A stretch of 36,974 nt of DNA from an uncultured Lachnospiraceae bacterium (GTDB taxonomy: Bacteria > Bacillota > Clostridia > Lachnospirales > Lachnospiraceae), in the NCBI GenBank assembly GCA_944383545.1, contig CALWPY010000016.1, positions 1 through 36,974 on the forward strand. The letters are read 5' to 3'. The translations under genes and the position numbers were made by a program. Positions 16,593-25,939 of the stretch are shown piece after piece. Below the pieces are notes generated by a model. That model had not been told where the DNA came from and did not search any database. It saw nothing but the letters and a program-made list of their open reading frames with translations. Position 1 is the first letter of the stretch. The number at the start of each line of letters is the position of its first letter.

Positions 16593-17573
16593 TCACTTTA
16601 TTAAATTATTAAGGTTTTCACCGTCCCTATAGGCCTCCATGTTTTCCATGGTAACCTCTGCTATAGCCATCATAGCCTCTTTTGTAAAGAATGCCTGGTG
16701 GGACGTGAGTATTACATTTCTATAAGCTGTAAGCTTTATAAGGTCTGTATCCGTTACATTCTCATTGGAAAGGTCTTCAAAGAAATATTCATCTTCCTCC
16801 TCGTACACATCAAGCCCTACACCGGCAAACTTATTTTTATTAAGTCCTTCTATGAGTGCCTGGGTATCTACCAGACCGCCTCTTGAAGTGTTTGCAAGAA
16901 TGACATCATCCTTCATCATATTTATGCTCTTTTCATTAATAATATGTCTGGTTTCTTTTGTAAGAGGGCAATGCAGTGTAATTACGTCAGATTCTTTAAA
17001 AATAGTATCTAAGTCCACGTAATTTATATCAAGGTCCTTATTCGGATAAGGGTCATAGGCAATGACATTCATGCTGAAACCTTTCAGTATTTTTATCATT
17101 TCCTGTCCTATTTTTCCCGTACCTATTACACCGGCGGTCTTTCCATTTAAGTCTATACCCATAAGTCCGTTAATGCTGAAATTAAAGTCCCTGGTCCTCA
17201 CATATGCCCTGTGTATTTTTCTGTTTACCGCAAGTATGAGGCCCATGGTGTACTCAGCAACTGAGCTGGGAGAATAGCTAGGCACTCTCATAACCTTAAT
17301 TCCTCTTTTTTCAGCAGCCTTAAGGTTTACATTATTAAATCCTGCACATCTAAGAAGAATTACCTTTACACCATAGTCAGCCAGCTTGTTTACTGCCTTT
17401 TCTCCCGCATCGTCATTTACAAATATACATACCGCGTCGTAGCCGTAAGCAAGTACTGCCGTATTTTCATTAAGCTTTGATTCATGAAATGTAATTTCAA
17501 AGCCCTTTTCCCTCGCAATAGGCTCAAACCATATTTTATCGTAAGGTTTGGTATCATAAAATGCTATTTTCAT
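16593..17573 (-). CDS. ldhA: D-lactate dehydrogenase (2-hydroxyacid dehydrogenase family)
   Basis: NADH-dependent reduction of pyruvate to D-lactate (326 aa). The dinucleotide motif GTGKIG is at 151-156. The catalytic Arg is R231 in TSRGGLVD, the Glu lies in the YEEEDEYFFEDL segment (about 258-260) and the catalytic His is H292 in TSHQAFF. The EDEYFFEDLSN region and AFFTKEAM resemble D-LDH rather than phosphoglycerate dehydrogenase. The start follows AAGGAGGAACTGACA. A weak extended -10 (TGGCATAAT, about 17601-17609) lies upstream, so it may have its own promoter. The product suggests mixed-acid fermentation with lactate. Confidence 0.9.
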   Translation of the reverse strand: MKIAFYDTKPYDKIWFEPIAREKGFEITFHESKLNENTAVLAYGYDAVCIFVNDDAGEKAVNKLADYGVKVILLRCAGFNNVNLKAAEKRGIKVMRVPSYSPSSVAEYTMGLILAVNRKIHRAYVRTRDFNFSINGLMGIDLNGKTAGVIGTGKIGQEMIKILKGFSMNVIAYDPYPNKDLDINYVDLDTIFKESDVITLHCPLTKETRHIINEKSINMMKDDVILANTSRGGLVDTQALIEGLNKNKFAGVGLDVYEEEDEYFFEDLSNENVTDTDLIKLTAYRNVILTSHQAFFTKEAMMAIAEVTMENMEAYRDGENLNNLIK

Positions 17574-17641
17574 TGTCAGTTCCTCCTTGTTTGTAAAGTT
17601 ATTATGCCATAAATTTAAAAAAATTATTTTCTTATTAAAAT

Positions 17642-20206
17642 TTATCTTTGTTCATTTTTAAGTCTTGTAAGAACTGCTATACTTGCTGCGCCCAAAAGGA
17701 CGGAAGCTCCCAGAAGAAGTCCCCAGTTTCTTAAAACATGTTCCTTTGTCCGTTCATATCTTGCCTCGCCTTCTTCCTCTTCTTCAGCTTCATCTTCTTC
17801 AGAAGTGCCCGTTTCTTCTCCTTCATCTGTTCCATAATCACTATCTGTTTCATCAAATGTAACCGGCTGTCCGGTCATTTCAGAAAGCTGTTCTACCTGT
17901 TCCTGAAGAGACTCTATGGTTTCTGCCATTTCATCAATGGTAGCCTGCATTTCCTCCTTCATTTCCTCGGCTTCCTGTTCATATTCTTCTTCGGCATCTG
18001 CCCCCAGTGGTCTGAGCCCGTTCAAATCATTTGTACTTCCAAGTACCTCCATGGACCATCGGCTTATGGTAAAATATGATATCTTATCCGTAGCTCCTGA
18101 AAGCGCAAAGAGTATTCCTGAAAAAAGGAGCTGTATTATAAGAATAAAAGGCGCAACTCCCATAGCTCTGTCACCGTTCTTTGAGATTGCTGAAACAAAA
18201 AGTCCAAGTGCCGCAGATACAAATATTGTAATAAATATTGTCAGAGTCATTTCCACCGAAGCATTATTTATTATAACTCCACTGCATTTTGGAGCCCCTT
18301 TAATTAAAACAAATACTGCAATGAGAATAACCGCCTGTATCATTGCTATTACAAGCTGAACAAAATATTTTGACAACATATAAACCCATAGCTTCAGATT
18401 TGACATATACTCTCTTTTAAGTATAACCCTTTCTTTATATACCTCCTGAATGGTATTAAATATACCCATCCAGATTCCCGCACTCATAAGTGCAAATAAA
18501 ATTGACTGGGTTTCAAAGGTATTTGTATAGACTCCTTCTTCTGCAACAAGTGCCATCAGAAGCCCGATAAGGACAGGCTGTAAAAATATCATAAGAAGTC
18601 TTTCCACATCATTTTTTATAAGTGTCACATATCTTCTTATTAAAACCCCCAGCTGATTCAGGCTGCTGACGTGTTTTGGTTTTATAGGCTTTCCTGAAGC
18701 TGTATTTTCAGCACTTACCGGAATATTATTATACTGTCTGAAACGGCTTTCCCATTCCGCAGTATTTTCGGTTATCATATCATATACTTCTACTATATCG
18801 TCAGTATTAAAGAAATCCTTTATGTTTTCAGGAGCACCGCAGTAACAAAGTTTTCCCCCGTAACCCATAATTATAACCTTATCACAGAGATGTATATTAT
18901 TTGTATTGTGAGTTACCATTATTATGGTTTTTTCCTGCTCTTTTGAAAGACGGCTTAAGGTCTGCATCAGATGCTGCTCTGTTCCCGGGTCAAGACCCGA
19001 GGTAGGCTCGTCCAAAAAGAAAAGACCCGGATTTGCCAGAAGCTCTACGGCAATACTTGCTCTTTTTTTCTGTCCGCCGCTCAATTTTCTTATATAGGTA
19101 TCCTTATGAGACTCAAGCTCCACCATTTTAAGTACATCTTCTATACGCTTATAAATTTCTTCGGTTTTAGTATCTTCAGGCATCTTCATTTTAGCCGTAT
19201 AGTAAAGCATTTTTTTCAGTGTAATATTTTCATATATTATATCCTGCTGAGGTACAAAACCTATTACATTTTTAAGAGTATGAAAATTTTCCCTTAAATT
19301 TAAACCATTACATATTACATCGCCTGAAACCTTTGTATCAAATCCGCTCATTGCAGTCATAAGAGTGGTTTTTCCTGCTCCCGAGCCACCTATTATTGCC
19401 ACAAATTCATTAGGCTTTATAGTTAAATCTACATTATCGAGTATGCGTTTTTTTGCATTTTTCTTTCCGACAACCTTTGTAAGTCCTTTGGTAACGAGTT
19501 CTATACCTTCCGTGCCCACTTTATAAAACAGGCAGTTTCCGTCAAATATAAAAGTTGTATTTAATATTGTAATAATATCCTTTCTCTTAAGCCTGACAGG
19601 GCTGAGTATTCTTTCTCCGTTAAGATAAACTCCGTTGGCAGATTTATTATCAAATACATACACGTCCTGTCCCGTAACCCTGATACCTGCATGAAGTCTT
19701 GAAACAGATACATTTGAAAGTGTAATGTCACAGCTGTCGCTTCTTCCTATACTGTTATCACCTTCATGTAAAGCATAAGTTTTCCACTTACCTTCGGAAG
19801 AATTAGAATCATAAAGCATGAGTACTGTGTCACTATCGATATCCGTATCCGGAGACCCAAGTCTTACAATCACATCTCTCCCTGTACCGCCATAATACTG
19901 GTACGGCTGCATACGAACAAATCTCGGACCGTCCGCAATATATGTACCGTTTGAACTGCCATTATCCTTTATATAAAATTCGCCGCCACTTATATTAATC
20001 TCACCATGATTAGAACTTACTATCGAAGATTTTATAACAAAACTGTTAGACTGTCCCCTTCCAAACTGAAATACCGCATCAGTATATTCACTTAAATCAT
20101 ATTCGTTAATTCCATTTCCATCAGCAATGATAAGGCTCTTTTTCCTGTTCCCGTTTTTCAGCTGCTCTATCATGCTTTCGTCAAATAATACAGTTTTACT
20201 TTCCAT
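17642..20206 (-). CDS. Double-FHA ABC transporter, ABCG-like half-transporter
   Basis: A membrane protein of 854 residues. Two FHA phosphothreonine-binding domains come first: about 48-115 (FGRGQSNSF, SSNHG, NGSSNGTYI) and about 152-215 (IGRSDSCDITL, SRLHAGI, NKSANGVYLNG). The ATPase follows with Walker A GGSGAGKTT (273-281), LSGGQ (375-379), Walker B FFLDEP (396-401) and H433. The ABC2-type membrane domain has helices near 536-556, 567-588, 606-637, 650-675, 683-705 and 827-848. Between the last two lies a 100-residue acidic coiled-coil insert. The order FHA-FHA-ABC-TM suggests export controlled by Ser/Thr phosphorylation. The substrate is unknown. The start ATG at 20206 has GGGGGAAG upstream. 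The ATG at 20221 lacks a ribosome site. It follows ftsZ after a terminator. Confidence 0.88.
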   Translation of the reverse strand: MESKTVLFDESMIEQLKNGNRKKSLIIADGNGINEYDLSEYTDAVFQFGRGQSNSFVIKSSIVSSNHGEINISGGEFYIKDNGSSNGTYIADGPRFVRMQPYQYYGGTGRDVIVRLGSPDTDIDSDTVLMLYDSNSSEGKWKTYALHEGDNSIGRSDSCDITLSNVSVSRLHAGIRVTGQDVYVFDNKSANGVYLNGERILSPVRLKRKDIITILNTTFIFDGNCLFYKVGTEGIELVTKGLTKVVGKKNAKKRILDNVDLTIKPNEFVAIIGGSGAGKTTLMTAMSGFDTKVSGDVICNGLNLRENFHTLKNVIGFVPQQDIIYENITLKKMLYYTAKMKMPEDTKTEEIYKRIEDVLKMVELESHKDTYIRKLSGGQKKRASIAVELLANPGLFFLDEPTSGLDPGTEQHLMQTLSRLSKEQEKTIIMVTHNTNNIHLCDKVIIMGYGGKLCYCGAPENIKDFFNTDDIVEVYDMITENTAEWESRFRQYNNIPVSAENTASGKPIKPKHVSSLNQLGVLIRRYVTLIKNDVERLLMIFLQPVLIGLLMALVAEEGVYTNTFETQSILFALMSAGIWMGIFNTIQEVYKERVILKREYMSNLKLWVYMLSKYFVQLVIAMIQAVILIAVFVLIKGAPKCSGVIINNASVEMTLTIFITIFVSAALGLFVSAISKNGDRAMGVAPFILIIQLLFSGILFALSGATDKISYFTISRWSMEVLGSTNDLNGLRPLGADAEEEYEQEAEEMKEEMQATIDEMAETIESLQEQVEQLSEMTGQPVTFDETDSDYGTDEGEETGTSEEDEAEEEEEGEARYERTKEHVLRNWGLLLGASVLLGAASIAVLTRLKNEQR

Positions 20207-20242
20207 GTTTTCTTCCCCCATAATTTAAACTCTTCTCAAAGC

Positions 20243-20275
20243 AAAAAATGGGCGGAATTCACCGTCCATTTTTTT
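20243..20275 (-). terminator. ftsZ terminator
   Basis: On the minus strand, AAATGG.CGG and CCG.CCATTT form a stem with a 6-base loop and one G-T pair, followed by TTTTTT. It closes the division cluster just after the ftsZ stop. Confidence 0.82.
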
Positions 20276-20283
20276 AAAACCTA

Positions 20284-21540
20284 TTAACCTCTTTTAAGGA
20301 AATCCGGTATTTTTATGCTCTGATTGCCATTTGTCTTAAGCGGTGCCGGCTTTCTGTCAAACTTATCAGGCATAACCGGCTGCTGCTCTGCTGCAGTTTG
20401 CGCCGACTGACCCGGCTGCTGATTATTTGATGCAGGTATATTAAGTGGAGTAGGTGTTGCCTGAGGCTTTGAAGCATTTGAAAATGTAGGCTTCTTAACT
20501 CCCTGTGAAAGCGGCTGTCCTGAATATGTAGGAGTCTTTGGTGCTGCCGGCTTTGAAACAGGCATATTTAAAGTTCCCTGATTCTTTTCATTATGTTCAA
20601 GTCCTGTAGCAATAATGGTAATACTTACATCCTCTCCCATAACATCATTATCTACCGTACCGAAAATAATATTTGCCTCATCTCCTGCAACCTCAGTAAG
20701 ATAGGTAATGGCATCGTAAGCTTCCACTATGCCTATATTTCCTGAGAAGTTTACGATTATATCCGTAGCTCCGCCAACGGTAGTCTCGAGAAGCGGTGAC
20801 TCCATGGCAGACTTAATAGCATCAACGGCCTTGTTATCTCCACTTGCCTTTCCTATACCGATATGAGCAATGCCCTTATCTCTCATGACTGTCTGAATAT
20901 CAGCAAAGTCAAGGTTTATAAGACCAGGTTTATTTATAAGGTCAGTAACACCCTGAACACCCTGCTGGAGTACCTCATCAGCTTTCTTAAGTGCCTCAGG
21001 AATGCTTGTCCTCTTATCACAAATCTGAAGAAGCTTATCATTAGGTATAACAATAAGCGTGTCCACATTTTCTTTAAGCTTTGCAATTCCGTTAAGTGCA
21101 TTGTTCATACGAGGCTTGCCTTCAAAGCTGAACGGCTTCGTAACTACACCTACCGTAAGTATTCCAAGATTTCTTGCCATCTCTGCAACTACAGGAGCCG
21201 CACCTGTTCCTGTACCGCCGCCCATACCGCAGGTAACAAATACCATGTTGGCATCTTTAATTATATCAATAATTTCTTCTCTGTTTTCTTCAACTGCTCC
21301 GGCTCCGATTTCAGGCTTTGCACCCGCACCGAGTCCTTTTGTAAGTTTTTCACCAATTTGAATCTTTGTAGTTGCCCTGCTTAGGGATAATGCCTGTTTA
21401 TCAGTATTGATTGCTATAAGCTCAACACCTTCAACATTCTCATCAATCATTCTGTTTACTGCGTTATTTCCGGCACCGCCTACTCCTATAACAAGTATTC
21501 TTGCCGGTGTTTTTTCATCGTTTGACTTTATTTCAAGCAA
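20284..21540 (-). CDS. ftsZ: Cell division protein FtsZ
   Basis: Tubulin-like GTPase (418 aa) that forms the Z-ring. It has an N-terminal [17 protein letters not shown], the tubulin signature GGGTGTG at 107-113, NTDKQAL, and the T7-loop region [13 protein letters not shown]. Residues about 315-405 form a Gln/Pro/Ala-rich linker, and the tail [10 protein letters not shown] is the conserved peptide that binds FtsA, SepF and ZapA-type partners. The start is TTG at 21540 with AAGGAGGAG six bases upstream, and no in-frame ATG precedes the core. It is last in the division cluster. ftsA is not beside it. Confidence 0.96.
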   Translation of the reverse strand: MLEIKSNDEKTPARILVIGVGGAGNNAVNRMIDENVEGVELIAINTDKQALSLSRATTKIQIGEKLTKGLGAGAKPEIGAGAVEENREEIIDIIKDANMVFVTCGMGGGTGTGAAPVVAEMARNLGILTVGVVTKPFSFEGKPRMNNALNGIAKLKENVDTLIVIPNDKLLQICDKRTSIPEALKKADEVLQQGVQGVTDLINKPGLINLDFADIQTVMRDKGIAHIGIGKASGDNKAVDAIKSAMESPLLETTVGGATDIIVNFSGNIGIVEAYDAITYLTEVAGDEANIIFGTVDNDVMGEDVSITIIATGLEHNEKNQGTLNMPVSKPAAPKTPTYSGQPLSQGVKKPTFSNASKPQATPTPLNIPASNNQQPGQSAQTAAEQQPVMPDKFDRKPAPLKTNGNQSIKIPDFLKRG

Positions 21541-21644
21541 GGTTTTCTCCTCCTTTTATTGTATTTATGATAATTTACAAGCTTCTTTTTAAGATAATTC
21601 TAATGATGTCAATATAAACAATATTATATTTTCAATTACCTTCT

Positions 21645-21673
21645 ATAATAAATGTTTTTCCTGAAATAATCAA
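21645..21673 (-). promoter_or_regulatory. Candidate ftsZ promoter
   Basis: TTGATT, a 17-base spacer and TATTAT on the minus strand, just past the divIB stop. It would give ftsZ an extra promoter with a leader of about 100 bases. The surrounding DNA is very AT-rich, so chance matches are likely. Confidence 0.4.
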
Positions 21674-21685
21674 CATAAAATTTGA

Positions 21686-22390
21686 CTAATTCGGTTTAAA
21701 ACTTGCTGTTGCGTTGTCTGAATTAAAATCTTTCATGTAAAGTGTTCCCGACTGTCCTTCAAGTCCTTCGAGAATACTTCCGAGATTCATCATCTGAACT
21801 GCCAGATAATCCCCCTCCCCAAGCTCTATTTTTATTTCATCATGCCGAAGTACAATTTCATTTTCCGAAGTAAATCTTATTTCGTCTATCTGAAGCTCAT
21901 ACTTCTCAATAAGCTGGGTAATTGCAAGAATTGATTGAAATTTCTTTTCATTGTCAATGGGAAGCTTTTTACCCATTTCCCAGCTTTCAAAATTAAGTCC
22001 TTCTATACACGGAATCCCGGAAATCAGTTCATTTGACGATTCAAGAATTATACCGTCCTTATCAAAATAAACATAACTGTCCATGTATTCTATACATCCT
22101 GCTATGGACTTTTCATACACTGTGACAGTAACCTTATTTTTTGATACAAAGTCTATATCCAGCTTTGCCACAAACGGTATGTCCGTAATAGGATTAATTT
22201 TGTTTTTTATATATATAACAACAGTATTATTAAAATATCCGCTGCCTTCTATTCTGTCTATAATTTCCTGTTCACTAACCACATCACAGCCCGTAACCTG
22301 AATTGTTTCCAACTTAAACGTACTGAGATAAGCGGCTCCGCCTATAAGAATTACAAATATAGCGATAAGTATAATTTTTATCTTCTTCAT
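21686..22390 (-). CDS. divIB: Cell division protein DivIB/FtsQ
   Basis: A bitopic divisome protein (234 aa). One N-terminal membrane helix lies at about 5-24, followed by a POTRA domain (about 25-95: LETIQVTGCDVVSEQEII, with DFVSKNKVTVTVYEK) and the FtsQ/DivIB beta domain. Outside the membrane it stabilises the FtsL-FtsB complex and links it to the SEDS-PBP pair. The cytoplasmic tail is very short, unlike the longer tails of bacilli. The start follows AAGGTGATAAT. It lies between ftsW and ftsZ, as expected. The C-terminus lacks the long disordered tail often seen. Confidence 0.88.
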   Translation of the reverse strand: MKKIKIILIAIFVILIGGAAYLSTFKLETIQVTGCDVVSEQEIIDRIEGSGYFNNTVVIYIKNKINPITDIPFVAKLDIDFVSKNKVTVTVYEKSIAGCIEYMDSYVYFDKDGIILESSNELISGIPCIEGLNFESWEMGKKLPIDNEKKFQSILAITQLIEKYELQIDEIRFTSENEIVLRHDEIKIELGEGDYLAVQMMNLGSILEGLEGQSGTLYMKDFNSDNATASFKPN

Positions 22391-22399
22391 ATTATCACC

Positions 22400-23533
22400 T
22401 TATACACCATGAGGTCTTATCTGTCGTGAAACAGCAAGCACAAGTCCCATCTCTACCATAAGAAAGACCAGCGACGTACCTCCGTAACTGATAAATGGAA
22501 GCGTAACTCCCGTATTAGGTATTACGTTTGTAACAACACTTATGTTTATTATAACCTGAACAGCAATATGCGCTATAACGCCTGATACAAGCAGACCTCC
22601 AAATCTGTCCGGAGCACCTTCTGCTATAAATCTGAAACGCCATATCAGCATAAGAAATACTATAATTACAGAAGCAGCTCCCACTACTCCGAGTTCTTCG
22701 CATATTACTGAAAATATCATATCATTGTGGGATTCAGGAAGAAATCCCATCTTTTGAATACTCTGTCCCAGTCCTCTTCCAAAAAGACCGCCTGAGCCAA
22801 TGGCATATAAAGACTGCATAGTCTGATATCCGTTTTCGGAGGTTTCAGGATTTAACCATGCTTCTATCCTGTCTCCTCTGTAGCCTACGGTAAAAATTCC
22901 AATTACCGCAATTACAGCTCCGACAACACCAAAAGCCACAATATATCTCGCCTTAGGCATTGCCACAAAAAGAACAGCTACCACAATTACAAAACATATA
23001 ATTGCAGTACTTAAGTTTTCTACAGCTATTATAACTACTGTTACCACAGGTAATATAAGCAGCTTTACAGTATCCTTTATGCTGTGAAGTTCTTTTGTTT
23101 TTGCAGTGCAGATATGTGCCATATATATTATAAGCACCATTTTTGCAATTTCTGACGGCTGGAATCTGATAGGTCCCACACCTATCCATCTTGTAGCACC
23201 ATGACTTGCAGAGCCTATAATAAATACCAGAATCAGAAGAATCATTTCTCCAAAAAGCATAAGTCTGCTGAGCTTTTTAAGCTTCTGATATCTTATTCTG
23301 GAAACAAACATCATGACAAAAAATCCCAAGACCGCAAATATTGCCTGTCTTTTTAAAAAATAAAAATTGTCTCCATACATAAGATTTCCCTTATACGAAC
23401 TGGCACTGTATACCATGACAAGTCCGAATGCAGTGAGAAAAATTATTAAAAAGAGGGCAGGATAATCAAAATATGTACCTTTTATAAACCAGCTTGTTTT
23501 TTTCCTCTTCCTTGTGTTTGGACTGTTCTCCAA
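22400..23533 (-). CDS. ftsW: Peptidoglycan glycosyltransferase FtsW (SEDS)
   Basis: A polytopic SEDS polymerase (377 aa) that polymerises lipid II at the septum with its class B PBP. About ten membrane helices are seen. Conserved segments are YSASSY in the first helix region, RWIGVGPIRFQPSEIAK, GSGGLFGRGLGQS, FLPESHNDMIFSVICEELG and PNTGVTLPFISYGGTSL. Order and spacing fit FtsW, although RodA is hard to exclude by motif alone. The TTG at 23533 stands 8 bases after AGGAG. The GTG at 23542 overlaps that site and the murD stop. Its neighbour murG is missing. divIB follows directly. Confidence 0.9.
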   Translation of the reverse strand: MENSPNTRKRKKTSWFIKGTYFDYPALFLIIFLTAFGLVMVYSASSYKGNLMYGDNFYFLKRQAIFAVLGFFVMMFVSRIRYQKLKKLSRLMLFGEMILLILVFIIGSASHGATRWIGVGPIRFQPSEIAKMVLIIYMAHICTAKTKELHSIKDTVKLLILPVVTVVIIAVENLSTAIICFVIVVAVLFVAMPKARYIVAFGVVGAVIAVIGIFTVGYRGDRIEAWLNPETSENGYQTMQSLYAIGSGGLFGRGLGQSIQKMGFLPESHNDMIFSVICEELGVVGAASVIIVFLMLIWRFRFIAEGAPDRFGGLLVSGVIAHIAVQVIINISVVTNVIPNTGVTLPFISYGGTSLVFLMVEMGLVLAVSRQIRPHGV

Positions 23534-23538
23534 TAATA

Positions 23539-24897
23539 TCACTCCTCAAGCTCTCTTACATACTGTTTAAACAAATCTCCTCTTTGTTCGTAGTTATCAA
23601 ACATCCCCCAGCTTGCACATGCCGGAGAAAGCAGGACTGCGTCCTGTGGTTTTGCATTTTCATAACAGAACATAACAGCATCTTTCAGCGAATCCATTAT
23701 AACAATATTATTAAAGCCATGGCTTTTTGCACATTTTGCTATAGCCTCAGCAGTTTCTCCGATAAGGACCAGATATTTTACCTTCCAGTCAAAGGCTTCA
23801 ATCCACTCATCATAGGAAGCCTTCTTGTCATAACCTCCCCCAATGAGAAAGGTTGTTCTTGTCATGGCACGAATTCCCCTGATTGCAGCATCAGGATTTG
23901 TTCCCTTGGAATCATTATAATAAGGAACTCCGTTTATGGTAGCAACATATTCTATCCTGTGCTCAACACCTTTGAATTCTGTGCAGACCTTTTCTATTAT
24001 CTCTGCAGGTATTCCCATATAATATGTTATTGCTGCAGCAGCAAGCACGTTTTCTATGTTATGGTCACCTAAAAGTTTTATATCCTTAAGTGAAAGAAGT
24101 CTTGTTTTTCTTCCGTTTTCAAAAACACATACGTCTCCGTCCGCTACGCACACACCCTCTGACAGCATTTCTTTCCTGCTGAAATAAACAACATGAACTC
24201 TTTCTGCCAGAAGTCTTCTTTTTCTTATTTCTTCATCATCATAATTAAGTATACAAATGTCATCTTCTGTCTGATTTTTTGTTATTTTAAATTTTACCTC
24301 CGCATAATTGTCAAAAGTATAGTGCCTGTTCAGATGGTCAGGCGTAAGATTTAAGATTGCACTGATATGCGGTCTGAATTCATGTATCGTCTCAAGCTGA
24401 AAACTGCTTATTTCTGCCGCAACCAGAGTTTCTTCAGTTGTTGTATCACAAAGCTTTGTAAACGGTATACCTATATTTCCTACAACTATGGAATTATCGG
24501 TATATTCCTTAAATATTTCTCCTACGAGTGTTGTAGTGGTAGTTTTTCCGTTAGTTCCCGTAATTGCGGCGATTTTTCCTTTATTAAAATAATATGCAAG
24601 CTCTATTTCACCCCATATCGGTATGTCTTTTTCTCTTACCTTTTCTACAAAAGGGGCATCCACGGGTATACCGGGACTTATTACCATTAAATCTGCGTCC
24701 GAAAGAATTTCATCTGTAAGCTCTCCTAAAACAAGGCTTATCTTTTCACTGTTATAAAATTCTGACATTATTTTATCTCTGTCAACAGAGGTTTTTTCAT
24801 CAAACAAAGTCACTTCTGCTCCGTTTCTCACCAGAAGCCCTGCTGCACTTATTCCGCTTTTTCCGGTCCCTGCAACTATAACCTTTTTATCTTTCAT
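23539..24897 (-). CDS. murD: UDP-N-acetylmuramoylalanine-D-glutamate ligase
   Basis: Adds D-Glu to UDP-MurNAc-L-Ala using ATP (452 aa). The N-terminal Rossmann-like domain (VIVAGTGKSGISAAGLL) binds the UDP part. ITGTNGKTTTTTL at about 111-123 is the Mur ligase P-loop. NLTPDHLNRH and HRIEYVATINGVPYYNDSKGTNP are central and substrate motifs, and VLLSPACASWGMFDNYEQRGDLF is the MurD C-terminal block. The start follows AGGAGG. It lies directly upstream of ftsW, with the stop overlapping a possible GTG of ftsW. Confidence 0.95.
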   Translation of the reverse strand: MKDKKVIVAGTGKSGISAAGLLVRNGAEVTLFDEKTSVDRDKIMSEFYNSEKISLVLGELTDEILSDADLMVISPGIPVDAPFVEKVREKDIPIWGEIELAYYFNKGKIAAITGTNGKTTTTTLVGEIFKEYTDNSIVVGNIGIPFTKLCDTTTEETLVAAEISSFQLETIHEFRPHISAILNLTPDHLNRHYTFDNYAEVKFKITKNQTEDDICILNYDDEEIRKRRLLAERVHVVYFSRKEMLSEGVCVADGDVCVFENGRKTRLLSLKDIKLLGDHNIENVLAAAAITYYMGIPAEIIEKVCTEFKGVEHRIEYVATINGVPYYNDSKGTNPDAAIRGIRAMTRTTFLIGGGYDKKASYDEWIEAFDWKVKYLVLIGETAEAIAKCAKSHGFNNIVIMDSLKDAVMFCYENAKPQDAVLLSPACASWGMFDNYEQRGDLFKQYVRELEE

Positions 24898-24934
24898 ATA
24901 ATAATTTCCTCCTGTCCATGAGTAAATTCACGAG

Positions 24935-25891
24935 TTATATTGCAAGCAGACCTATTATACAAAGCACTGCGGTAATAATTGAGAAAATTGCCACTACCTT
25001 TGTCTCAGGCCAGCCGCCCAACTCAAAATGGTGATGAATAGGCGCCATTCTGAACACCCTTTTTTTCGTTTTCTTATATACGGCTACCTGGATAATTACA
25101 GAAATAACCTCAATAAGATAAATAAACGCAACAATCACGATTATAAGTGGCATTTTAAGCACACATGCAGTGGATGCCACAAATCCTCCCAATGCAAGTG
25201 AGCCTGTATCTCCCATAAACACTCTTGCCGGATATACATTAAACACCAGGAATCCTAAAAGGCTTCCCACTGCGGCACATGTTATAGGTGCTACTCCCGA
25301 ATTATATCCTATTGCAACCACGGTAAAAAATGTCGCTATAAGAACGGTTACGGAAGAAGCAAGACCGTCCAGTCCGTCCGTAAAATTAGCTCCGTTTACT
25401 GTTCCGAGCATAACCACAAATATCAGCGGATAATACCATATTCCAAAGTCAAACTCTCTTCCCGTGAAAGGTATTGATATAGAAGTTCCTATATCCATAT
25501 ATTCTGATATATAAAACATAAATATAGCCGTAACAATTATCTGTCCCAGCATCTTCTGCCAAGGCTTAAGTCCCATGGACCTTTTCATTACAACCTTAAT
25601 ATAGTCATCGATAAAACCCACAAAACCATAGCCAAGCGTGGCAAAGAGCACAGGAATTATTTCCGGATAATCTTTAATGTATAAAATTGATGTTACAACT
25701 ATACTTATCAGAATAATAAGACCACCCATCGTAGGCGTTCCCGCCTTTTTAAGATGGGTCTCCGGTCCGTCATCTCTTACAAACTGTCCAAATTTCAATT
25801 TTTTTAGAAAAGGTATTATAATCGGACTAAGTACAACGCTTATTCCAAAAGAAATCAGTATAGGTAAAACTACATCCATTTTTAAGTTCAT
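24935..25891 (-). CDS. mraY: Phospho-N-acetylmuramoyl-pentapeptide transferase
   Basis: A membrane enzyme (318 aa, about ten helices) that transfers phospho-MurNAc-pentapeptide to undecaprenyl phosphate, giving lipid I. Catalytic motifs are FIDDYIKV near the N-terminal third, NGANFTDGLDGLA in the middle and MAPIHHHFELGGWPETKV near the C-terminus, all intact. The start follows GGGAGATAATGAT. An in-frame ATG five codons later is a less likely alternative. murF, which usually precedes it, is absent. Confidence 0.95.
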   Translation of the reverse strand: MNLKMDVVLPILISFGISVVLSPIIIPFLKKLKFGQFVRDDGPETHLKKAGTPTMGGLIILISIVVTSILYIKDYPEIIPVLFATLGYGFVGFIDDYIKVVMKRSMGLKPWQKMLGQIIVTAIFMFYISEYMDIGTSISIPFTGREFDFGIWYYPLIFVVMLGTVNGANFTDGLDGLASSVTVLIATFFTVVAIGYNSGVAPITCAAVGSLLGFLVFNVYPARVFMGDTGSLALGGFVASTACVLKMPLIIVIVAFIYLIEVISVIIQVAVYKKTKKRVFRMAPIHHHFELGGWPETKVVAIFSIITAVLCIIGLLAI

Positions 25892-25939
25892 ATCATTATC
25901 TCCCTCAGCTATCTTTTGTCTGCCTGATTTGTTATCTGA

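Noticed and set aside
21541-21685. Riboswitch before ftsZ
   Set aside because: The AT-rich leader shows no stable paired core.
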